Source of the DNA: Massilia sp. IC2-477
GTDB taxonomy: Bacteria; Pseudomonadota; Gammaproteobacteria; Burkholderiales; Burkholderiaceae_D
Length of the DNA: 64,000 nt
Assembly: GCF_020707265.1 (NCBI RefSeq)
Contig: NZ_JAJFEQ010000005.1
Coordinates: forward strand, 124,001-188,000
Direction of reading: 5' to 3'
Position 1 is the first letter of the stretch. The number at the start of each line of letters is the position of its first letter. Positions 9,218 through 20,048 of the stretch are shown here, piece after piece. The position numbers were made by a program, and so were the translations under genes. The notes under the pieces were generated by a model, which made no database searches, was not told where the DNA came from, and saw nothing but the letters and a program-made list of their open reading frames with translations.

Positions 9218-10869
9218 GACCGCTGCGCCAGCAGGCGCGTCAGCGCACGGCGCAGCTCTTCCTGCGTATAGGGCTTGGCCAGCACGCTGATGTGCATGCC
9301 CTGCAGGCGCTCCGGCGCCACCACGTAGCCGCTTGCCAGCAGCACCGGCATGTCCGGGTACAGTGAGCGAATCTGGCGCGCCAGGCCGATGCCGTCCATC
9401 GGTCCGGGCATGACCACGTCGGAAAACACCAGGTCGAAATCGCTCAGGGTGTGCTGCAGGGCCTGCGCCGCATCGCGCGCCAGGGTCGGCTCGCAACCGA
9501 GATTCCCGAGCAGTTCGATGGTGGCATCCGCCACCTCGGGGTCGTCCTCGACGTACAGCACGCGCATGCCCGCGACCAGCGGCGCCGCCGATGTCGTATC
9601 GTCGCGCTCCGTCACCACGCCGGCCGTGCTGCGCGGCAGCAGGATCGACACCGTCGTGCCCGCGGGCGAGCTGTCGATCCAGGCCGTGCCGCCGGACTGG
9701 CGCGCGAAGCCATACACCTGGCTCAGGCCCAGGCCGGTCCCGGAGCCTACCGGCTTGGTCGTGAAGAAGGGATCGAAGGCCTGGCGCACCACCTCGGGCG
9801 GCATGCCGCTGCCGCTGTCGGCCACCGTCACCCAGATGAAGTCGCCGCTGAGCTCCACCCCCGGCGCGTCGGCCGACGGCAGGACCAGGTTGCGCGCCCC
9901 GATGTGCAGCGTCCCGCCCTGCGGCATCGCGTCCCTGGCATTCACCGCAAGATTGAGCAGCGCCACTTCGAGCTGGGTCGGGTCGGCCTCGGCCAGCCAC
10001 AGCCCCGGCTCGACCTGCAGCGTCAGCGGGATCCGCTCGCGCACCGACTGCTGCAGCAAATCCTGCATCTCTTCCAGCTGGCGGGCGACATCGATCGCGC
10101 CGCCGGCCAGGGCCTGGCGCCGCCCGAAGGCGAGCAGCTGGTGCGTCAGCTTGGCGCCGCGCGAGGCGGCGCGCTGGATCGCATGCAGGGCGCGCTGGTA
10201 GCGCTCGCTGCCCGGCTCGACCAGCGGCAGCAGTGTCGTCGAGCCCTGGATCACCTGCAGCAGGTTGTTGAAGTCGTGGGCCACGCCGCCCGTCAGCCGT
10301 CCGATCGCTTCCAGCTTGCGCGATTCGTTCAACGCGCTTTCGACGCGCTTGCGGGTTTCCACTTCGGCATATAGTTCGGCGGTGCGCTCCAATACCCGCT
10401 CTTCCAGCAGCCCGGCTGCTGCCTTCAGGGTATGCATCTGCTCGCGCACCGTGAACTGCCAGGCGCGCGCCCTGCAGGCGGCGTCGAACGCCGAACGCAA
10501 TACGTAGGCAGAACCCGGACGGCCCAGCACCGTGATGTTCGCGAACTGTCGCAGGAAAGCCCACTGCTGGTGCGAGCCGCCGCTGTTCGCCTGCGCGCTG
10601 AGCACGATCAGCGGCATGTCCGACCATGCCGGCTGGGCCTGCAGCGCGGCAGCCAGGGGCGTGGCGTGCGTCTCCAGCGCATCATCGGTCAGCAGCAGCA
10701 GCCACACGCCAGGGTCGGCCACGGCGGCAGCCAGCTGGGCGCCGTCGGTGCAAGGCCGCGCCTGTGCGCCCCACTCGTTCAGCAGTTCCGACAAGGCTGT
10801 CTCGTCGTAGCCGAATGGCGCACAGACCGCGACGACCACCTCGGCACCGGGTTTGCGCGGATCGGTCAT
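9214..10869 (-). CDS. Hybrid histidine kinase/receiver partnered with a KaiC-like protein
   Basis: The 551-residue protein has no membrane segment. Residues 1-135 look like a degenerate receiver fold (hydrophobic strands, LLLLTDD). A short coiled coil follows (about 150-185, RVLERTAELYAEVETRKR), then a HisKA domain with H198 in GGVAHDFNNLLQ. The ATPase has NLAVNARDAMP, DSGSGMPPEV and GTGLGLSQVYGF. A C-terminal receiver has its phosphorylated Asp at D484 (DLVFSDVVMPGPMDG). Its ATG overlaps the stop of the KaiC-like gene (ATGA), so the two are translationally coupled and probably act together. The output is not evident, because no DNA-binding domain is present. Confidence 0.9.
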   Translation of the reverse strand: MTDPRKPGAEVVVAVCAPFGYDETALSELLNEWGAQARPCTDGAQLAAAVADPGVWLLLLTDDALETHATPLAAALQAQPAWSDMPLIVLSAQANSGGSHQQWAFLRQFANITVLGRPGSAYVLRSAFDAACRARAWQFTVREQMHTLKAAAGLLEERVLERTAELYAEVETRKRVESALNESRKLEAIGRLTGGVAHDFNNLLQVIQGSTTLLPLVEPGSERYQRALHAIQRAASRGAKLTHQLLAFGRRQALAGGAIDVARQLEEMQDLLQQSVRERIPLTLQVEPGLWLAEADPTQLEVALLNLAVNARDAMPQGGTLHIGARNLVLPSADAPGVELSGDFIWVTVADSGSGMPPEVVRQAFDPFFTTKPVGSGTGLGLSQVYGFARQSGGTAWIDSSPAGTTVSILLPRSTAGVVTERDDTTSAAPLVAGMRVLYVEDDPEVADATIELLGNLGCEPTLARDAAQALQHTLSDFDLVFSDVVMPGPMDGIGLARQIRSLYPDMPVLLASGYVVAPERLQGMHISVLAKPYTQEELRRALTRLLAQRS

Positions 10870-12341
10870 GGTCCGTCCGTCGTCTCCGGGCCATCCGGCG
10901 TCAGGCGCGGCACCCCGGTCAGCACGCCCTCGAAGCCTTCCAGTTGCGGCCCGACGGCCACGCCGGTGCTGGTCAGGGAAAACTCGCGGATGCTTGTCTC
11001 GTGGCGGCCCGGCCGCTTCTTGACGATCGAGATCGCCTTGCGTACGTCGCCTTCGGCTTCGAAGTAGCGCATCAGGATCACGGTATCGCTGATGAAGGCG
11101 ACGTCGAGGGGATCGCCCACGTCCTGCAGCAGTCCGCTCTGCCCGACGATCAGGATCGACAGCACGCCCTGGTTCGACAGATAGCTCAATAGCTCGTGCA
11201 TCTGGAGCATCAAGGCCTTTTCCTCGTGCATGGTCTCGAGGTAGGAGTTCAGGCTGTCGATGATGACCACGGCCGCCCCCTGGTCCTCGACCTGGCGCCG
11301 CACCTTCCAGATGAATTCACCCGGCGAGATGCGCGAGGGATTGATGCGTTCCCAGAAAATGGTGCCTTCCGTGATGGCGTCCGCCGCGCGCATCGACAGG
11401 CCGTTGGCGCGATCGAGCAGGGTTTCCTTCGTTTCGTCGAAGGCGAAGTAGGCGACATGCTCCTTGCGTTCGGCCGCCACGTTCGCGTACTGCAGCGCCA
11501 GCGAGGACTTGCCGACACCGGTCGGTCCCAGGATCATCACCGAAGTGCCGCGCGCCAGTCCGCCGCCGAGCATGCTGTCGAGCGCCGGGATATTGCTGGT
11601 GATGGTGTCGCGCGGGCGCTCGCCCTTGTGTTCGTCGGCGATCAGGCTGGGAAACACGAAGACTTCGCGCTCGGTGATGGCGAAATCGTGCCAGCCGCTC
11701 TGGAATTCGGCGCCACGCATCTTGACTACCCGCATGCGCCGGCGTGCGGCGCCGAATTCGCGTTCGCGCTGTTCCAGCGTGATCACCCCATGCACCGTGC
11801 CCTGCAGGTCGTACTGGCGCGGGTCGTCGGTCAGGTCGTCCATCAGCAGCGTCGTGCAGTTCGGCTGCTGGAGCAGGAAGCGCTTGAGGGCGACGATCTG
11901 GCGCCGGTAGCGCATCGGGTCGTCGGCCACCATGCGCAGTTCGGACATCGAGTCGATCACGACGCGTGCGGGTGCGGCCTCCCGCACTGCATCGGTAATC
12001 GCGGCGATGGTCTGGCCGAGTTCCACTTCCGAGGGAAACAGGACGCTTTGCTGGCGTCCCGGCTCGACTTCGGACGGCACGACTTCGCGCAGCACGATGC
12101 CGTCCAAGGCCCAATGGTGGCTGAATGCCGTGGCGCGCAATTCCTCGATGGTTTCGGACAGCGAGACGTACAGGCATTTCTCGCCCTTTTCGGCGCCATC
12201 GATGAGGAAGCGCAGGCCGAGCGTGGTCTTGCCGGAGCCGGGACGGCCTTCGATCAGGTGGATACGCTGCTTCGGCAGGCCGCCGCGCAGGACAAGGTCG
12301 AGTTCGGGGATGCCGGTATGGATTTTTTCCAGGTCGCTCAT
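10866..12341 (-). CDS. KaiC-like double-domain RecA/DnaB-type ATPase
   Basis: The 491 residues comprise two KaiC-type ATPase domains, with Walker A GRPGSGKTT at 32-40 and GPTGVGKSS at 272-280. Catalytic Glu-rich loops follow (SETIEEL; DETKETL). The size and two-domain layout match cyanobacterial KaiC (about 519 residues). However, the paired phosphorylation residues (S431/T432 in KaiC) fall at A415-F416 in DVAFISDT, so the classical phosphorylation cycle is unlikely. No kaiA or kaiB is seen nearby. Stop and start codons overlap with the downstream histidine kinase. KaiC-like proteins in heterotrophs are often tied to signalling or stress tolerance; circadian function is not implied. Confidence 0.92.
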   Translation of the reverse strand: MSDLEKIHTGIPELDLVLRGGLPKQRIHLIEGRPGSGKTTLGLRFLIDGAEKGEKCLYVSLSETIEELRATAFSHHWALDGIVLREVVPSEVEPGRQQSVLFPSEVELGQTIAAITDAVREAAPARVVIDSMSELRMVADDPMRYRRQIVALKRFLLQQPNCTTLLMDDLTDDPRQYDLQGTVHGVITLEQREREFGAARRRMRVVKMRGAEFQSGWHDFAITEREVFVFPSLIADEHKGERPRDTITSNIPALDSMLGGGLARGTSVMILGPTGVGKSSLALQYANVAAERKEHVAYFAFDETKETLLDRANGLSMRAADAITEGTIFWERINPSRISPGEFIWKVRRQVEDQGAAVVIIDSLNSYLETMHEEKALMLQMHELLSYLSNQGVLSILIVGQSGLLQDVGDPLDVAFISDTVILMRYFEAEGDVRKAISIVKKRPGRHETSIREFSLTSTGVAVGPQLEGFEGVLTGVPRLTPDGPETTDGP

Positions 12342-12372
12342 TTCCTGCTTTCGTGAGAGCTACTACGCATTT

Positions 12373-12398
12373 GATATCATTTTGATATTGTCAAATAC
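12373..12398. promoter_or_regulatory. AT-rich imperfect inverted repeat upstream of the KaiC-like operon
   Basis: Within a GC-rich setting, the bases before the KaiC-like start hold TTTGATATC and a near-mirror GATATTGTCAAA separated by a short AT spacer. Read toward the gene, TTGACA is present as a good -35 hexamer, but no convincing -10 sits at the right distance. It may be an operator or part of the promoter. Confidence 0.3.
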
Positions 12399-12518
12399 AT
12401 AGTAACCCGACTCAGCAGTCGCCCGATTTGGGACGCCGGCTAGTCTTCAAGCAAGAATAGGCCTACAAGGAATGGGCCCCGGACCCGTGCGTGGCCGGGT
12501 GCGACCGTGGAAACGGCT

Positions 12519-14941
<2,423 letters not shown>

Positions 14942-14992
14942 TGGTGAGACTTTCGCAGCGTCGTCGCTCATCAATTCGTTAGGGATGTCATT

Positions 14993-16132
14993 TTGAATTA
15001 TCGCACGCATATCGTTTCCTCCCTGTCCGAGATTGGCCAGACGCAGTGGGACGCGCTGGTCAATGCACAGGACGACCCCAATCCCTTCCTGTCCTATGCC
15101 TTCCTGGATGCGCTGCACGAGTCGGGCAGCGCGGCGCCGGAATCGGGCTGGCAGCCGCAGTTCATTGCGCTGTTCGACGGCGAGCAGTTAGTGGCTGCCC
15201 TGCCCCTCTACGTCAAGGGTCATTCCTATGGCGAGTACGTGTTCGACTGGGCATGGGCCGATGCCTACCACCGCCACGGACTCGAGTACTACCCGAAGCT
15301 GTTGTCGGCGATTCCGTTCACGCCAGTCGCCGGCCCGCGCCTTCTTGCGCGAGACGCGCAGGCGAGAAGCGCCCTGGTCGACGTCCTGGTCGCGACCCAG
15401 GGCGCGACCGAAGTCTCGTCCACCCACGTGCTGTTCCCGCCGGAAGAACAGGCGCAACAGCTGCAGGAGGCCGGCTTCATGCTGCGCAGCGGCGTGCAGT
15501 TCCACTGGCTGAACGGGGGATACGCCACGTTTGACGACTTCCTCGCAACCCTGGAGCAGAAAAAACGCAAGAACATCCGGGCCGAACGCAGGAAGGTGCG
15601 CGAGGCGGGCGTGAGCCTGCGCCGGGTGCGCGGGCGCGATGCGCTCGATGCCGACTGGGTCCTGTTCAACCGCTGCTACCGCCACACCTACAAGGCGCAT
15701 TATTCGACGCCCTACCTGAACCTCGACTTCTTCCGGCGCATAGGCAGCACCATGCCGGACAACATCCTGCTCGTCATCGCCTCGCGCGCGGGGCGCGACA
15801 TCGCCGCCTCGCTGGTGATCCACAACGAGCGCACGCTGTTCGGGCGCTACTGGGGAGAGCTGGAACACGTGCCCTGCCTGCACTTCGAGGCCTCCTACTA
15901 CCAGCCGCTGGAATTCTGCATCGAACAGGGCATCAAGACCTTCGAGGGCGGGGCCCAGGGCGAGCACAAGATGGCGCGCGGCTTCCTGCCGACCCGTACC
16001 TGGTCGGCGCACTGGCTGGCGCACCCCTCCTTCGCCGATGCGATCGAGCGCTTCCTGGAGCGCGAGAAGGGCGGCATCGACGACTACCTGGACGAACTGA
16101 ACGAGCGCAGCCCGTTCAAGGAGGCGCCTTAG
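14993..16132 (+). CDS. FemAB-like GNAT-fold protein (PF04339/DUF482 type)
   Basis: The 379-residue protein resembles the FemAB-like acyl/aminoacyl transferase family. Family features include [16 protein letters not shown] near the N-terminus, the aromatic [14 protein letters not shown], the basic [31 protein letters not shown], and [12 protein letters not shown] near the end. The natural substrate of this family is not established; peptidoglycan or other aminoacyl transfer is suggested by fold only. The start is TTG at 14993 with AGGGA seven bases upstream, since the nearby ATG is out of frame and stops at once. Divergent from nadE. No signal peptide, so it is cytoplasmic. Confidence 0.8.
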   Translation: MNYRTHIVSSLSEIGQTQWDALVNAQDDPNPFLSYAFLDALHESGSAAPESGWQPQFIALFDGEQLVAALPLYVKGHSYGEYVFDWAWADAYHRHGLEYYPKLLSAIPFTPVAGPRLLARDAQARSALVDVLVATQGATEVSSTHVLFPPEEQAQQLQEAGFMLRSGVQFHWLNGGYATFDDFLATLEQKKRKNIRAERRKVREAGVSLRRVRGRDALDADWVLFNRCYRHTYKAHYSTPYLNLDFFRRIGSTMPDNILLVIASRAGRDIAASLVIHNERTLFGRYWGELEHVPCLHFEASYYQPLEFCIEQGIKTFEGGAQGEHKMARGFLPTRTWSAHWLAHPSFADAIERFLEREKGGIDDYLDELNERSPFKEAP

Positions 16133-16189
16133 CCCGGCGGAGATGGCCGAAAGTGTGAAGTGGCGACACAATCCTGCAATTCACGTAAC

Positions 16190-16603
16190 ATGCGCCACAT
16201 GAAAACAAAAGCATTGGTCGTCGATGACCATTTCCTCGATGCGGAACTGACGCAGCAGGCCCTTCGCCTGTGCGACTGCAATGTCGAGGTAGTGGTCGTG
16301 TCGGATGGCGAACAGGCCCTGCAGGCACTGCATTGCGACCATGACTTCGACCTCATCCTGCTCGACCTGGCGCTGCCCAAGGTCGATGGCTTCGAAGTGC
16401 TCAAGGAGCTCTCGTCCAAACCCTTCCTTTCCGATATTCCGATCATCGTGCTGTCCGGATCGCGCAGCGGTTCGGACCAGGTGCGGACACGCATGCTGGG
16501 CGCCTCCGGCTTCGTCGAGAAAAGTATCGATTTCAGCGCCTTCCAGGGCGACCTGGCCCGTGTCCTGACACGCCAGGGACTCGGCAGCCACGCCGGCGCC
16601 TGA
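16190..16603 (+). CDS. Single-domain response regulator (Rcp1-like receiver)
   Basis: The 137 residues make up one receiver domain and nothing else. Acidic D12-D13 (VVDDHFLD), the phosphoacceptor D59 in LILLDLALPKVDGFEVL, the Ser of IIVLSGS and the Lys of GFVEKS are all present. Lone receivers of this kind (Rcp1 type) often take phosphate from phytochrome or hybrid kinases, and bphP and a hybrid kinase lie 5-10 kb away. A functional link is only inferred. Starts at 16190 (MRHMKTK) or 16199 (MKTK) cannot be separated, because neither has a clear ribosome site. Flanked by unrelated genes on the same strand, so possibly monocistronic. Confidence 0.85.
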   Translation: MRHMKTKALVVDDHFLDAELTQQALRLCDCNVEVVVVSDGEQALQALHCDHDFDLILLDLALPKVDGFEVLKELSSKPFLSDIPIIVLSGSRSGSDQVRTRMLGASGFVEKSIDFSAFQGDLARVLTRQGLGSHAGA

Positions 16604-16683
16604 TCCGCCGGCGGTGGAAATCCACGCATTTTGGCTCGCGCCGGCGTGCTATCGTGCCGGTTCTCCGACAAGCGTGACCCCGC

Positions 16684-17769
16684 ATGAAGCGCCCTCATTT
16701 TCTGCTCGCACTGCTGCTGTGTCTTCCCCTTGCCGCGCCGGCGGCGCTGGCTGAACCGGCCGCACTCGCACAATCGCTCGACCGCATCATCGCTGCGCGC
16801 TTCAAGCCGGAGCTGCCGGGCGTGGCGGCGCTGGTCGTCAAGGACGGCCGTCCCATCCTGCGCAAGGCCTACGGCATGGCGAACCTCGAACTGGGCGTCC
16901 TGGCCCGCCCCGAGCATGTGTATCGCATTGGCTCGACCACCAAGCTGTTCACCGCGACCGCCATCATGCTGCTGGTCGATGACGGCAGGATTGCCCTGGA
17001 TGCGCCGGTCAAGCGCTACTTGCCGGACGCCCCGCCCCAGTGGGACAAGGTCACGATCGAACACCTGCTGACCCATACCAGCGGCATCCCGAACCTGTCG
17101 ATGGACTCGGGCTACTGGCGCACCACGGCACGCCTCGAACATACGCCCGCGGAGCTGGTCGACCCGGTGCGCACCCGCCCCCTCGAGAATCCGCCGGGGA
17201 CCAGCTTCGCTTACAACAATACCGGCTACAACCTGCTCGGCCTGGTCATCGAACAGGTATCGGGCGAAGGCTACTACGCCTTCCTGGAACGCCGCATCTT
17301 CAAGCCGCTGGGACTTGCGCACACACGCGAAGGCAGCGACAGCCAGGTGATCGCGGGCCTGGTGACGGGCTACCGCAGCGGCCCTGCGGCTGCCTGGCCC
17401 CTCGCGTCGAGCAACTTCTATGCTGCCGGCGGCCTGGTAAGCACAGTGGATGACTTGGCGGCCTTCATGCTGGCGCTGCAGGCGGGGAAGCTGGTGTCGC
17501 CGGCCGGCGTGAAGCGGATGAACACCAGCTACGTCCTGCCGAACGGGAAAGCGACCGATTATGGATTCGGCACCTGGCTGCGCACGGTCAACGGCAAGCG
17601 CCTGGTCGGCCATGGCGGCTACGTCTTCAACTTCTATAGCCAGCTCGAGATGGATGTCGATTCAGGCATCGTTGCGGTCACCCTGCATAACGGCGACCGC
17701 TTCGGGGGCGACAACGAGGTCTTGAGCAAGCAGCTGATCTCGGAAGTGCAGACCTGGAAGGCCGATTAG
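16684..17769 (+). CDS. Secreted serine hydrolase of the class C beta-lactamase/DD-peptidase family
   Basis: The 361 residues begin with a signal peptide (residues 1-23, cleavage after ALA), so the enzyme is periplasmic. The active-site Ser is S84 in STTK (SxxK), the second motif is YNN at 177-179, and the third is HGG near residue 317 (GHGGYVFNF), replacing KTG as in esterase-like members. LTHTSGIPNL is the usual loop of the family. This group covers esterases, D-aminopeptidases and beta-lactamase relatives; beta-lactam resistance should not be assumed. Its stop overlaps the end of the convergent GNAT gene by four bases. Confidence 0.88.
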   Translation: MKRPHFLLALLLCLPLAAPAALAEPAALAQSLDRIIAARFKPELPGVAALVVKDGRPILRKAYGMANLELGVLARPEHVYRIGSTTKLFTATAIMLLVDDGRIALDAPVKRYLPDAPPQWDKVTIEHLLTHTSGIPNLSMDSGYWRTTARLEHTPAELVDPVRTRPLENPPGTSFAYNNTGYNLLGLVIEQVSGEGYYAFLERRIFKPLGLAHTREGSDSQVIAGLVTGYRSGPAAAWPLASSNFYAAGGLVSTVDDLAAFMLALQAGKLVSPAGVKRMNTSYVLPNGKATDYGFGTWLRTVNGKRLVGHGGYVFNFYSQLEMDVDSGIVAVTLHNGDRFGGDNEVLSKQLISEVQTWKAD

Positions 17770-18293
17770 GCCTGGGCGGAGAGCCTGCCCAGCGCCGCCT
17801 TCAGTTTTGCCGCCGGCAGCACGTAGCGGCCGTAGGCCACCCCGCGGATCGGGTCGAGGTCGCGGTCGCGCGTAAATCCGAGGCCAAGGTACATGCGCAG
17901 CGCCGACGCCATGATGGGACTGGTGTGCAGGCCCACCATTGGGGCGCCGTCACGCTGGGCTGCGCGCAGGCAGGCGGCCACCAGCCGCCGTCCGATGCCG
18001 TGGCCGCGATATGCCGGCGCCACCACCAGCATGCGGATGACTGACCAGTCTTCGGGAAAGATCGTGCTGCGCGGCCGGCCCGGGCCGACATGCACCACCG
18101 CGCCTGCGATCTTGCCATCGACCTCGGACACCAGCAGCTCCGCGCTGTCCGCCAGGGCGGCCATGCGTCCGATTCCTTCATTGAATGAAGGCCAGTCCTG
18201 ATAGAGATCCCGGTATTGGGCAAAGGCCGCCTGTGCCACCCGGTTGACGCTATCGCGGTCACCATGGCTGAACGGCCGCAAGACTGGATGCAT
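17766..18293 (-). CDS. GNAT-family N-acetyltransferase
   Basis: The 175-residue single-domain protein has the GNAT fold. The acetyl-CoA pyrophosphate loop is in MLVVAPAYRGHGIGRRLVAA, fitting the R-x-x-G-x-G/A pattern. A strand with GAPMVGLHTSPIMASALRMYLGLGF marks the second half of the fold. The substrate is unknown. The ATG at 18293 is supported by AGGAGA nine bases upstream. It converges on the serine hydrolase gene with a four-base overlap and diverges from the DUF3626 gene with 85 bases between, where both promoters must lie. Confidence 0.85.
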   Translation of the reverse strand: MHPVLRPFSHGDRDSVNRVAQAAFAQYRDLYQDWPSFNEGIGRMAALADSAELLVSEVDGKIAGAVVHVGPGRPRSTIFPEDWSVIRMLVVAPAYRGHGIGRRLVAACLRAAQRDGAPMVGLHTSPIMASALRMYLGLGFTRDRDLDPIRGVAYGRYVLPAAKLKAALGRLSAQA

Positions 18294-18378
18294 GGGCGAG
18301 GGTCTCCTGTTTTGATCTCGGCAGAACAGGCAGTATAGTGCGAATCATTTCCAGCTTCAGCACCGCGCTCACGACCCG

Positions 18379-19239
18379 ATGTCTTCCTGGACTCCCCTAC
18401 CCGATTCCTGCGAGGCCCGCGCCCTCGCCTTCGTGCGCGGCGCGAGCGCCGGCGGGCCGCTCGATCGCAGCCTGCGCATCACCCTGAACTTCCATCCGGA
18501 CCGCCTGCACGGCGGTATCCCGATCCTGCAGGTCCTGGCGACCGAAGGCCTGTACCGCTCGCAGTTCGAAACGGGCACCAGCAATGGCGGCTTGACCGCG
18601 CACGTGGGGGGCGATCGCTGGCGCTGGGAGAGCCGGATGTTTGGCGGCGCCTACGACGAGGCCCTGCCGGACCGGCGGCCGAAGTACGGCGCGCTGAATC
18701 ACCTGGGACGGGCCACAGGGGCTTCGCCGCGTTTCGGTTCGGCCCATTTCCGGCTCCGGCCCGAGCTCGCGGAGCGCGCCAGCTTCTGCTATCCGGACAG
18801 CGTGTTCGAGCCGGTCCACTTCGGTGTGCACGAGCGCTGTGACCTGGTGGCCCACGCTCTCGGCGACGACAGGGACCGGCTCGACAACTACGTCGAAGCC
18901 CACATACACGGTCCGCTACGGCTGGCGGACGATGTCGAGGCACTGGTGCTGGATCCCTGCTACCGCGGCACGCAGGTCGAGCAACTGGCCCGGCGCCTGC
19001 CCTGCGCGCTCGAATGGCATCCGGGATTTCGCCTGTCCCTGGACGCCTTGCGGCAGCATGCCGAGTACCGTGGGCAGGAGATCGTCGATCTCGGTATGCG
19101 GCTGGTGCGCGATGGGTGGCTCGATCCCGCCTGCCTGGGGCACGCGGGCATCAAGGGGCGCCACGATCCCCAGCAGCTGAAAAAGGTCTGGCATATCCTT
19201 GCCAGGTTCGGCGACTTGTCCGCCGCTCGGCATGGGTAG
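18379..19239 (+). CDS. DUF3626-family protein
   Basis: The 286-residue soluble protein has no signal peptide. It matches the uncharacterised DUF3626 family as I recall it. Features include NFHPDR near the start, YRSQFETGTSNGG, MFGGAYD, RPKYGALNHLG, GSAHFRLR and VDLGMRLVRDGWLDPACLGH-like segments. Histidine, Asp and Arg clusters (FHPDR; AHFRL; VHFGVHERCD) resemble a metal or phosphate-handling active site, but no reaction is established. It is followed after six bases by the lipoprotein gene on the same strand, so the two may be co-transcribed. Confidence 0.75.
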   Translation: MSSWTPLPDSCEARALAFVRGASAGGPLDRSLRITLNFHPDRLHGGIPILQVLATEGLYRSQFETGTSNGGLTAHVGGDRWRWESRMFGGAYDEALPDRRPKYGALNHLGRATGASPRFGSAHFRLRPELAERASFCYPDSVFEPVHFGVHERCDLVAHALGDDRDRLDNYVEAHIHGPLRLADDVEALVLDPCYRGTQVEQLARRLPCALEWHPGFRLSLDALRQHAEYRGQEIVDLGMRLVRDGWLDPACLGHAGIKGRHDPQQLKKVWHILARFGDLSAARHG

Positions 19240-19245
19240 AAAACG

Positions 19246-19827
19246 ATGAGATCATCCCGCACATCGATTGTCGTTGCAGCAGCCTTACTGCTGTGCGCCT
19301 GCTCGGATGCCGGCCCTCGCGGGCGCAGGGCAGCGCGGCCGCTCACGGACTTCGATGCGCTCACGGTGGAGCAAACGGCCTGTCTGTTCAACTGCCCCGT
19401 CTTCGAAGTCAAGATTTTTTCCGATGGCCGGGTGCGCCATTCCGGCCCAAGCTTCGAGCACACTGGTGGCGCTCACGAATCCCGCATCGATGATCAAGGC
19501 CTGGCGCAGATCGCGAAAGCGCTGCGCGACGCGCGCCTCGACGAGATGCGCGACCGCTATAGTGAAGCGGCCGACGGCTGCGAGTTACCCGCCACCGACA
19601 TGTCGACCATCCTTGTGAGCCTGAGCCGGGGCCGGGGATACCGCAACAAGAGCGTCGAAATCTATACCGGCTGCTTGGGTCCCAGCGTTCCAACCGAGCG
19701 CATCAACGCGCTCATCAAGGCGATCGACCCGGTTACCGGCACGGGTGCGCTGCTCGAGCAGCGGGAGCAAGCAGCCCGGATGAGGCAGCGCCCGGCCGGC
19801 GATAGCTTGCCAGGCCCGCGAGGCTGA
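19246..19827 (+). CDS. Lipoprotein with DUF6438-like domain
   Basis: The 193 residues start with a lipoprotein signal whose lipobox is LLLCAC, so the mature protein is anchored at the acylated Cys near residue 16-18. The domain has TVEQTACLFNCPVFEVKIFSDG, with the paired Cys (ACxxxC) and P-V-F/Y pattern of the DUF6438 family, and a later Cys-containing GCELPATD. The ACxxxCP pair may form a disulfide. The function is unknown. The gene starts six bases after the DUF3626 stop. A GC hairpin and a variant of the dispersed repeat follow it. Confidence 0.72.
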   Translation: MRSSRTSIVVAAALLLCACSDAGPRGRRAARPLTDFDALTVEQTACLFNCPVFEVKIFSDGRVRHSGPSFEHTGGAHESRIDDQGLAQIAKALRDARLDEMRDRYSEAADGCELPATDMSTILVSLSRGRGYRNKSVEIYTGCLGPSVPTERINALIKAIDPVTGTGALLEQREQAARMRQRPAGDSLPGPRG

Positions 19828-19838
19828 AAAAGCAAAAT

Positions 19839-19870
19839 GCCGGGCCGCATCATGCAAACCCGGCCCTTGT
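19839..19870 (+). terminator. Possible weak terminator after the DUF6438 lipoprotein gene
   Basis: GGGCCG (19842-19847) can pair with CGGCCC (19861-19866) across a 13-base loop, followed by TTGTT. The loop is large and the T tract short, so termination is plausible but not strong. Confidence 0.35.
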
Positions 19871-19931
19871 TCGCTACCGTCCCGACGTGGATGGTTCAAG
19901 TCATGCTCAGTCAAGATATGAGGAGCATACC

Positions 19932-19961
19932 GTAGCGTGGTCGGCTATGCCGACCACGCTT
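19932..19961. repeat. Variant of the dispersed hairpin repeat with compensated stem
   Basis: AGCGTGGTCGGC-TAT-GCCGACCACGCT is a perfect 12-bp stem with a 3-base loop. Compared with the standard unit (CGTAGGGTGGGCGGC-TCT-GCCGCCCACGCG), a G-C stem pair has become T-A on both sides. This suggests that the fold, not the exact sequence, is kept. Confidence 0.7.
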
Positions 19962-20048
19962 CCAAATAATGCAGGAAACACCGCCGGCACTGTTCCGGCA
20001 CCAGCTGAACGCGCGCACGGCAACGCCGCCTGTCGTGGCCCAGTGTCC

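Noticed and set aside
10866-12341. A true circadian clock (kaiABC)
   Set aside because: No kaiA or kaiB is present and the phosphorylation residues are absent, so only a KaiC-like name is justified.
16684-17769. A beta-lactam resistance gene
   Set aside because: The third motif is HGG rather than KTG and the protein fits the broad esterase/peptidase side of the family.
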